Source of the DNA: DASWIP01 sp036397635
GTDB lineage: Bacteria; Actinomycetota; AC-67
Assembly (NCBI GenBank): GCA_036397635.1
Contig: DASWIP010000033.1
Location: 1-8,346 of the forward strand
Direction: 5' to 3'
DNA length: 8,346 bases
Below the pieces are notes generated by a model, which saw only the letters and a program-made list of their open reading frames with translations, was not told the origin of the DNA and did no database searches. Shown here in pieces: positions 1 through 4,299 of the stretch. Made by a program: the position numbers and the translations under genes. How positions within the stretch are numbered: the stretch's first letter is position 1; the number at the start of each line of letters is the position of its first letter.

Positions 1-25
1 TGGGCTTCCCCCGGTAAGCCGGACA
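1..25 (+). repeat. Left terminal inverted repeat of the IS
   Basis: It starts TGGGCTTCCCCCGGT and is the reverse complement of the right end at 1231-1255. The outer 15 bases match perfectly. Over 25 bases 22 match, with three mismatches at positions 16-18. Terminal TG is the usual IS3-family 5' dinucleotide. This is the transposase binding and cleavage end. Confidence 0.93.
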
Positions 26-35
26 CCTACACTGT

Positions 36-49
36 GCGACCTCGGTCGC
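36..49 (+). other. Small hairpin just before the orfA ribosome binding site
   Basis: GCGACC (36-41) pairs with GGTCGC (44-49) with a 2-nt loop, or as a 5-bp stem with a CTCG loop. It ends one base before the Shine-Dalgarno GGAGAGGAG at 51-59. A structure here in transcripts entering from outside could limit transposase translation, as known for some other IS families. That role is inference only. Confidence 0.35.
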
Positions 50-65
50 CGGAGAGGAGTCCCGC

Positions 66-353
66 ATGCCAGCACCGCACCCACCGGAGTTCCGTCGCAG
101 AGCCGTGCAGCTCGCTCGAGCTGGGGACCAGCCACTCGCGCTGATCGCCAGGGATCTGGGGATCTCGGAGTCGTGTCTTCGTAACTGGGTCAAGCGCGAC
201 CAGATCGAGACTGGCGATCGGGAGGGCTTGACCGAAGCCGAACGCAAAGAGTTCGTTGAGCTGCGCCGGCGCAACCGAGTGCTCGAGACCGAGAACGAGA
301 TCCTCAAGCGGGCGGCGGCTTTCTTCGCCAAGGAGAACGTGCTCCCAAAATGA
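66..353 (+). CDS. IS3-family transposase OrfA
   Basis: This 95-residue protein is the DNA-binding first reading frame of the IS. Residues 6-45 form the typical IS3/IS911 OrfA N-terminus, with a helix-turn-helix at about 23-44 (LALIARDLGISES, then CLRNWVKRD). Residues 63-90 form a short leucine-zipper-like helix (ELRRRNRVLETENEILKRA) used for multimerisation in this family. The ATG at 66 has a strong Shine-Dalgarno, GGAGAGGAG at 51-59, six bases upstream. The stop TGA (351-353) overlaps the orfB ATG (350-352). OrfA binds the terminal repeats alone and supplies the N-terminal half of the OrfAB fusion transposase. High G+C, no frame damage seen. Confidence 0.92.
   Translation: MPAPHPPEFRRRAVQLARAGDQPLALIARDLGISESCLRNWVKRDQIETGDREGLTEAERKEFVELRRRNRVLETENEILKRAAAFFAKENVLPK
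344..353 (+). promoter_or_regulatory. Probable -1 frameshift / reinitiation signal between orfA and orfB
   Basis: The orfA codons end CTC-CCA-AAA-TGA. The heptamer C-CCA-AAA (344-350) fits the X-XXY-YYZ pattern for -1 slippage. After the slip the reading becomes CCC-AAA-ATG-AGG, directly into orfB. The same bases form an ATGA stop/start overlap, so OrfB could also be made alone by coupled initiation. IS3-family elements usually make OrfAB by -1 frameshifting. No strong downstream stem-loop was identified by eye. Confidence 0.6.
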
Positions 354-1216
354 GGTTCCGGCTGGTCCGTGAACTCGCCGACGACGGCCTTCCCGTCGCG
401 GTGGCCTGCCGGCTGATGGCGGTGTCGACGTCGGGGTTCTACGAGTGGCGGGACCGGCCACCCTCGGCGCGTGAGACGGCCAACGTCGAACTGACCGCAA
501 CGATCACCGAGATCCACACCTGGTCCCGTCGCAGCTACGGGTCGCCGCAGATCCACCAGGAGCTTCGGCAGGGACGCGGCATCCGTTGTGGCCGCAAACG
601 GGTGGAGCGGCTGATGCGCCACGCCTGCCTGCAGGGCACCTTCCGACGCAAAGGGCACCGGACCAAGCCGTTGCCGCCCACCCACGACGATCTCGTGGCC
701 CGTCAGTTCAATGTGGACCGACCGAACAGGCTCTGGGTCACCGATATCACCGAGCATCCGACCGCCGAGGGCAAGGTCTACGCCGCGGTGGTTCTCGACG
801 CGTTCAGCCGCCGCGTGATCGGGTTGTCGATCGCCGACCACCTGCGCGCCGAGATCGTCGTGGACGCCTTGGAGATGGCGCGCTGGCGGCGAGGCGAGGT
901 GACCGGAACGATCGTGCACTCCGACCACGGATCGCAATACACGTCTTGGGTGTTCGGGCAGCGCCTGCGTGCCGCCGGACTGCTCGGATCGATGGGGCGC
1001 ATCGGCTCGGCGCTGGACAACGCACTCGCGGAGAGTTTCTTCAGTCGCCTGCAACTCGACCTGCTCGACACCCAGACGTGGCGCACCAGAGCCGACCTCG
1101 CCGCTGCGATCTTCGAATGGATCGAAGGTTGGTACAACCCGCACCGCAGACACTCGTCACTCGGCTATCTCAGCCCCGTCGAGTTCGAGAGGCGCAACGC
1201 TAACGATGCCGCGTAA
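350..1216 (+). CDS. IS3-family transposase OrfB (DDE integrase domain)
   Basis: This 288-residue protein is the catalytic half of the IS3-family transposase. The N-terminal third has an HTH_21-like segment (YGSPQIHQELR, about residues 64-74). The integrase core follows after NRLWVTDIT. The triad is visible as D132 (WVTDIT), D192 (HSDHGSQY) and E228 (DNALAESFFS), with 35 residues between the second D and the E as in retroviral-type integrases. The C-terminus has the usual WYNPHRRHSSLGYLSPVEFE signature. The ATG at 350 overlaps the orfA stop; the natural product is probably an OrfAB fusion made by frameshifting. Length is normal and no inactivating change is visible. Confidence 0.95.
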   Translation: MRFRLVRELADDGLPVAVACRLMAVSTSGFYEWRDRPPSARETANVELTATITEIHTWSRRSYGSPQIHQELRQGRGIRCGRKRVERLMRHACLQGTFRRKGHRTKPLPPTHDDLVARQFNVDRPNRLWVTDITEHPTAEGKVYAAVVLDAFSRRVIGLSIADHLRAEIVVDALEMARWRRGEVTGTIVHSDHGSQYTSWVFGQRLRAAGLLGSMGRIGSALDNALAESFFSRLQLDLLDTQTWRTRADLAAAIFEWIEGWYNPHRRHSSLGYLSPVEFERRNANDAA

Positions 1217-1230
1217 TATCTCACCCGTCA

Positions 1231-1255
1231 TGTCCGGGAAACCGGGGGAAGCCCA
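1231..1255 (-). repeat. Right terminal inverted repeat of the IS
   Basis: It ends ACCGGGGGAAGCCCA at 1241-1255, the exact reverse complement of bases 1-15. The inner TGTCCGG also matches the left end. Terminal CA is the expected 3' dinucleotide. It lies 14 bases after the orfB stop codon, leaving no room for another gene. Confidence 0.93.
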
Positions 1256-1268
1256 AACATATGTTTCG
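1255..1268. repeat. Palindrome AAACATATGTTT, copy 1, abutting the IS right end
   Basis: AAACATATGTTT (1255-1266) is a perfect 12-bp palindrome followed by CGC. The same 13 bases AAACATATGTTTC recur at 2129-2141, where the left side is GCG. Joined, the two copies suggest a full 18-bp site, GCGAAACATATGTTTCGC, of which copy 1 has lost its left edge to the IS. The shape resembles an operator for a dimeric regulator. An alternative is a direct repeat bounding an older insertion. Which regulator, if any, is unknown. Confidence 0.5.
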
Positions 1269-1303
1269 CGGCCGTTGCATGGGACTCTCTTTGGGGTGTT
1301 GCG

Positions 1304-1353
1304 GGCGGAGGTGTTTCTGGCGGAGGTGTTGGCGGAGGTGTTGGCGGAGGTGT
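1304..1353. repeat. 12-bp tandem repeat (GGCGGAGGTGTT)n
   Basis: Three near-perfect tandem units of GGCGGAGGTGTT lie at 1319-1330, 1331-1342 and 1343-1353 (the last one base short). A fourth unit at 1304-1315 is offset by three extra bases (TCT). Read on the minus strand, one frame gives a Thr-Pro-Pro-Pro repeat (TPPPTPPPTPPPETPPP), but I found no convincing gene around it. It lies in the 196-bp gap between the IS end and the HTH gene, where nothing else is recognisable apart from the palindrome at 1255. Confidence 0.75.
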
Positions 1354-1451
1354 AGAACTGCGCGCCTTCGGCCCGCCCTCCCGTTCACGACGATGGTCGC
1401 ATCTCGGACGCGATGGCTTGAATCATCGTCCGGCATCGGCATGATTGTTGG

Positions 1452-1856
1452 ATGGGTCAGCGCCGCGAGCCGGAGCCGTTCATCGAGATCCCGAGTCTGG
1501 GAGTCCCCAACGCCGAGGAGCGGTCATGGCGGTCGCGCGCACTGGTGATGAGATCGGCCGAGCGGCGCGTCGCGAGCATTCGGGCCATGACCCTTGACGA
1601 TTGGGGTCGTCATCTGACCAGCACCAACCCGTGGTGGGGCTTGCGCGCCGTCCGGTATCTCCGGCACATCGTCGATGGCCACGAGGAACGGTTGATCAGG
1701 CTCGCTCGCGAGCGCTGCTATACGTGGGAGGAGATCGCTCATCTCCTGGGTTTCTCCCGCCAGTCGGTTCATCGACGCTGGTCGGAGCGTATCGGCGACC
1801 GACCGGGCTGGCCGCGGCGTGAACGGCGACCGCCGTCCCGGGTCCGATCTGACTGA
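1452..1856 (+). CDS. Small helix-turn-helix protein, function unknown
   Basis: This predicted 134-residue protein has a C-terminal helix-turn-helix at about residues 81-112 (LIRLARERCYTWEEIAHLLG, then FSRQSVHRRW). That resembles the sigma-region-4-like HTH common in small actinobacterial proteins. Residues 60-80 look helical (WWGLRAVRYLRHIVDGHEER) and the tail from 116 is basic and probably disordered. Codons are rich in third-position G/C, supporting a real gene. The start is uncertain: the ATG at 1452 lacks a clear Shine-Dalgarno, and an ATG at 1548 would still keep the HTH. It stands alone, downstream of the IS and upstream of prfB, in an otherwise gene-poor segment. A DNA-binding role is likely; its targets are unknown. 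Confidence 0.6.
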   Translation: MGQRREPEPFIEIPSLGVPNAEERSWRSRALVMRSAERRVASIRAMTLDDWGRHLTSTNPWWGLRAVRYLRHIVDGHEERLIRLARERCYTWEEIAHLLGFSRQSVHRRWSERIGDRPGWPRRERRPPSRVRSD

Positions 1857-1941
1857 TTGTGATGAGGGCGTGCGATCGTCCTGCCGGACGATCCGACTGA
1901 TCGTCATGAGGGCGTGCGATCGTCCTGCCCAACGATCTGCC
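1845..1941. repeat. 44-bp tandem repeat, 2.2 copies, with internal hairpin
   Basis: Copy 1 is 1845-1888 and copy 2 is 1889-1932; they match at 39 of 44 bases and share the 23-base core ATGAGGGCGTGC...CTGCC (1862-1884 and 1906-1928). A third copy begins at 1933 (CGATCTGCC) and stops. Copy 1 carries a perfect hairpin, GATCGTCC (1874-1881), loop TGCC, GGACGATC (1886-1893); in copy 2 the stem is reduced to 6 bp. The repeat starts inside the last codons of the HTH gene. There is no T-tract, so it is not a standard intrinsic terminator, though a structured 3' end is possible. Confidence 0.75.
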
Positions 1942-1988
1942 GTGGAGTGTTGGCGGTGGAATGCGGGTCGGCAGTTCGTGGAGTGTTG
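1941..1988. repeat. 12-bp direct repeat CGTGGAGTGTTG, two copies
   Basis: CGTGGAGTGTTG occurs exactly at 1941-1952 and again at 1977-1988, start to start 36 bp. The flanking bases differ (TGC/GCGG against GTT/CCCG). It begins where the truncated third unit of the 44-bp repeat ends. It could be paired binding sites or a duplication remnant; no function can be assigned. Confidence 0.6.
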
Positions 1989-2075
1989 CCCGGTCGCGAC
2001 CCTGGTTGGTGCGCGCGTGATCGCCCGTGCGTGGCTGCTCGCTGGGTGAGCAGTCGTTCACGTGCGCCGCGCGCC

Positions 2076-2095
2076 TGGGCTTATGGGGAAGCCCA
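2076..2095. repeat. IS-end-like palindrome TGGGCTT...AAGCCCA
   Basis: TGGGCTT (2076-2082) and AAGCCCA (2089-2095) form a 7-bp inverted repeat around ATGGGG. On the minus strand the sequence begins TGGGCTTCCCC, identical to the first 11 bases of the IS inverted repeat, and the left arm repeats its first 7 bases. It may be a relic of a deleted IS copy, a secondary transposase binding site, or a plain hairpin. Confidence 0.4.
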
Positions 2096-2125
2096 TACCG
2101 AAGCAAGACGAACGTACGAGAGGCT

Positions 2126-2141
2126 GCGAAACATATGTTTC
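2126..2141. promoter_or_regulatory. Candidate operator GCGAAACATATGTTTC (palindrome copy 2)
   Basis: The inner 14 bases GAAACATATGTTTC (2128-2141) are a perfect palindrome and share 13 bases with the site at 1255-1267. A possible -10 box, TAGGGT at 2150-2155, starts 8 bases downstream, so a bound protein would cover the spacer/-35 zone of such a promoter. The site is about 90 bp upstream of the prfB -10 box. The AAC-ATAT-GTT core is reminiscent of Gram-positive LexA boxes (GAAC-N4-GTTC), but the outer G/C are A/T here, so I do not call it one. Confidence 0.4.
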
Positions 2142-2229
2142 TGTCAACGTAGGGTGGCTAAGCGCCCTGAGAACGATACTGGCTTCGGGGATCGGCAGCG
2201 GGCACTCGGAGGACCCCGGCCGGCTCCGC

Positions 2230-2235
2230 TAGTAT
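2230..2235 (+). promoter_or_regulatory. -10 box of prfB, likely leaderless start
   Basis: TAGTAT lies 7 bases before the prfB ATG at 2243, so transcription would begin at or within a base or two of the start codon. No Shine-Dalgarno precedes the ATG, which agrees with a leaderless mRNA, a common mode in actinobacteria. No clear TTGACA-type -35 is visible. It is preceded by GC, like the other -10 boxes in this window. Confidence 0.6.
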
Positions 2236-2242
2236 GGGGCTC

Positions 2243-3359
2243 ATGGTTGCCAACTTCTCTTCGGAGCTCGCGGTCCTGGGCAAGGCGATAGCCGACGCCA
2301 GGGCCTATCTTTGACGTAGAAACCAAGCGCGCACAGCTCGGTGAGCTCCAGCAGAAGGCCGTCGCCCCCGATCTTTGGGACGACCCCAACGCCGCCAAGG
2401 CGCTGCTCGGGCAGCTGTCTCGCCTGGAGGACGACGTCAAGCTGATCGACGGTCTCGCCCAGCGGCACGAAGACCTCGCCACGCTCAACGAGCTCGCTCA
2501 GGAGGAAGAGGATCCGGGTGTCGAGGCGGAGATCGCCTCGGGGATCGAGGTGCTGCGCGCGCAGCTCGGGGAGCTGGAGGTTCGGACGCTGCTCGGGGGT
2601 GAATACGATGATTCGGATGCGATCGTGTCCATCCATCCGGGCGCCGGTGGGACGGAGAGCCAGGACTGGGCCGAGATGCTGTTGCGGATGTACCTCCGAT
2701 GGGCCGAGCGTCGCGGATTCGGCGTCGAGGTCATCGAGCGGCAGGAGGGCGACGAAGCGGGCATCAAGTCGGCCACCTTCATCGTCCGCGGCCGCTTCGC
2801 CTACGGGATCCTATCGGCGGAACGGGGCGTGCATCGTCTCGTCCGCATCTCGCCGTTCGACGCGGCCAAGCGGCGCCACACATCGTTCACGGCGATCGAT
2901 GTCGTCCCGGTGATAGATGCTGCGGTCGAGATCGAGGTACCCGAGAAGGATCTGCGCATCGACGTGTACCGCTCCTCCGGCCCTGGTGGACAGTCCGTCA
3001 ACACGACCGATTCGGCGGTGCGGGTCACCCATCTCCCAACCGGGATCGTCGTGACCGCACAGAACGAGCGATCGCAGCTGCAGAACAAGAACGTCGCGAT
3101 GACGGTGCTCAGGGCCCGGCTCGCCGAGCTGATGCGGCAGGAGCGCGCGCAGAAGCTCGATGAGTTGCGCGGCGAGCGCCGTGACATCGACTTCGGAAGC
3201 GCCTTCCGCTCCTACGTCCTTGCGCCGTATCAGATGGTCAAGGACAACCGGACCGCGGCGGAGACGTCCAACGTGGACGGCGTGCTCGACGGAGACATCG
3301 ATGCCTTCATCCGGGCGTACCTGGAATGGCAGCGGAAGGGATCGCCGACATCCTCGTAG
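2243..3359 (+). CDS. prfB: Peptide chain release factor 2 (RF2), made by +1 frameshift
   Basis: RF2 recognises UGA and UAA in the ribosomal A site and triggers release of the finished peptide. The gene has two parts. Codons 1-23 from the ATG at 2243 end at CTT-TGA (2309-2314); after a +1 shift, reading resumes at GAC 2313 and runs open to TAG 3357-3359, giving 371 residues (E. coli RF2 has 365). The stop-codon reading motif SPF is at 203-205 and the catalytic GGQ at 248-250, each two residues short of the E. coli numbering. The coiled-coil domain 1 precedes residue 100. The sequence after GGQ (SVNTTDSAVR) is actinobacterial in type. The start is set by the frameshift leader and the -10 box 7 bases upstream. 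Annotation in one frame would cut off the N-terminus. Confidence 0.96.
2300..2315 (+). promoter_or_regulatory. prfB: prfB programmed +1 frameshift site
   Basis: The sequence is AGG-GCC-TAT-CTT-TGA-C. It matches the known RF2 recoding site (E. coli AGG-GGG-TAT-CTT-TGA-C) at the slippery CTT, in-frame TGA, following C, the TAT codon and the start of the internal Shine-Dalgarno (AGGG at 2300-2303). When RF2 is scarce, slow termination at TGA lets the peptidyl-tRNA slip from CUU to UUU, restoring the long frame: a direct feedback loop on RF2 level. The stimulator is weaker than in E. coli (AGGGCC rather than AGGGGG). Both frames are open as this mechanism requires. Confidence 0.95.
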
Positions 3360-3407
3360 CGCGCGGAGGACGCGGGCATCGCCGGAATCCGCAGGGGATC
3401 ACCTTGC

Positions 3408-3413
3408 TATAGT
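3408..3413 (+). promoter_or_regulatory. -10 box of the split transketolase operon
   Basis: TATAGT in the 91-bp gap between prfB and the transketolase gene, 37 bases before the GTG start, followed by a strong Shine-Dalgarno (GAGGAGGGAG, 3436-3445). The predicted 5' leader is about 30 nt. No good -35 hexamer was recognised, so this is a partial promoter call. Confidence 0.5.
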
Positions 3414-3450
3414 GGCGCCGCCTTCCCGGCCACCCGAGGAGGGAGACGCC

Positions 3451-4299
3451 GTGCCCGGAACCGCCACCCAGACCGCCGACATGGAGTCGCTTAGGCGCCT
3501 GTCCCAAGAGCTCCGGGTCAAGATCATCGAGATGCTCGTCGAAGCCGGCTCCGGCCATCCTGGCGGCTCGCTATCCGAGATCGACATGCTCGTGTGCCTG
3601 TACTTCGGCGGGATCCTGCGCTACCGGGCCGACGAGCCGGCGTGGCCGGACCGCGATCGGTTCGTTCTCTCCAAAGGCCACTGCACCCCGGGCTACTACT
3701 CGGTGCTCGCCCGCGCCGGCTTCTTCTCGGAGGAGCTGCTTCCCACGTTCCGCAAGCTCGAGAGCCCGCTGCAGGGGCACCCCGATCGCACGCGGCTCGC
3801 TGGGGTCGAGCTTTCGGCGGGCTCGCTGGGGCAGGGACTCTCCGCGGCGGTGGGGATGGCGTTCGCTGCTCGCCTGGACGATGCCGAATGGCAGACCTAC
3901 TGCATGTGCGGCGACGGGGAGAGCCAGTCCGGGCACATCTGGGAAGCGATCATGTGCGCCGGCAACTACAAGCTGGACAACCTGACCGCGATCGTCGATT
4001 ACAACCAGGTCCAACAGACGGGGATGGTCGCCGAGATCCAGGATCTCGAGCCGTTCGCCGACAAGTTCCGCGCGTTCAAGTGGAACGTGCTCGAGATCGA
4101 CGGGCATGATCACCGGGCGTGCCTCGACGCACTAACGTCCGCGCGCGATCACCGCGGTGCCCCGACCGCGATCATCTCGAACACCAAGAAGGGGAAGGGC
4201 GTCTCCTGGATGGAACTCGACTACAACTGGCATGGGAAAGCGCCGAGCGCCGAGGAAGCCGGGCGCGCGATCGCCGAGATCATGGGAGGGCGAGCCTGA
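3451..4299 (+). CDS. Transketolase, N-terminal (ThDP pyrophosphate-binding) subunit
   Basis: This 282-residue protein corresponds to the first half of transketolase, the thiamine-diphosphate enzyme that moves two-carbon ketol units between sugar phosphates in the pentose phosphate pathway. The ThDP motif runs from GDG at 154-156 to N185 (DYNQVQQTG). Active-site histidines lie in GHPGG (H36), SKGH (H77) and QGHPD, with GSLGQG following, and another is in WHGKAP near the end. It stops after the PP domain; the Pyr and C-terminal domains are in the next gene. The start is the GTG at 3451, seven bases after a strong Shine-Dalgarno. The frame is open further upstream, but that stretch overlaps prfB and lacks homology. 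The stop overlaps the next ATG (TGATG), giving tight coupling. The exact sugar substrates are not proven. Confidence 0.9.
   Translation: MPGTATQTADMESLRRLSQELRVKIIEMLVEAGSGHPGGSLSEIDMLVCLYFGGILRYRADEPAWPDRDRFVLSKGHCTPGYYSVLARAGFFSEELLPTFRKLESPLQGHPDRTRLAGVELSAGSLGQGLSAAVGMAFAARLDDAEWQTYCMCGDGESQSGHIWEAIMCAGNYKLDNLTAIVDYNQVQQTGMVAEIQDLEPFADKFRAFKWNVLEIDGHDHRACLDALTSARDHRGAPTAIISNTKKGKGVSWMELDYNWHGKAPSAEEAGRAIAEIMGGRA

Larger units (their letters stand above)
1..1255 (+). mobile_element. Complete IS3-family insertion sequence
   Basis: A full-length insertion sequence with matching terminal inverted repeats at both ends, TG...CA termini, and two consecutive overlapping genes (orfA with a helix-turn-helix and leucine zipper, orfB with an rve-type DDE domain). 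Size and layout fit the IS3 family (about 1.2-1.5 kb). Both reading frames and the catalytic triad are intact, so it may still be active. The window starts at its first base, so any target-site duplication cannot be checked. The right flank begins AACATATGTTTC, which is part of a palindrome that recurs near 2129. Subgroup is not assigned. Confidence 0.93.
1857..2242. other. 386-bp gene-free region upstream of prfB
   Basis: I see no convincing gene here. It holds most of the 44-bp tandem repeat, two 12-bp direct repeats, the 10-bp palindrome GGTCGCGACC (1992-2001), a hairpin CTGCTC/GAGCAG (2035-2040 with 2048-2053), an IS-end-like palindrome (2076-2095), the second AAACATATGTTT palindrome (2129-2140), a possible -10 box TAGGGT (2150-2155) and the prfB -10 box (2230-2235). 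The density of short repeats suggests rearranged accessory DNA next to the conserved prfB gene. Confidence 0.6.

Noticed and set aside
969..1355. Open frame crossing from inside the IS across its right end into the 12-bp repeats
   Set aside because: It lies out of frame within orfB and reads through the IS end; the repeated AEVL tail is only the tandem repeat translated.
1261..1548. Cys/Arg-rich open frame starting at the palindrome
   Set aside because: The CWRRCWRRC pattern is the 12-bp repeat in another frame, and the rest overlaps the better HTH gene; no ribosome binding site.
1845..1941. CRISPR array
   Set aside because: Units are directly tandem with no unique spacers and only about two copies; no cas genes nearby.
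2126..2141. LexA (SOS) box
   Set aside because: The core AAC-ATAT-GTT is similar, but the outer bases required by the Gram-positive GAAC-N4-GTTC form are A and T here, and prfB is not a usual SOS gene.
2312..2314. TGA in prfB taken as an inactivating mutation
   Set aside because: The surrounding CTT-TGA-C and upstream AGGG are the known recoding signal, and the downstream frame is intact with all motifs.
2550..3359. A shorter prfB starting at the internal ATG at 2550
   Set aside because: It would drop RF2 domain 1. The frame is open from 2313 and joins the ATG at 2243 through a textbook +1 frameshift site.
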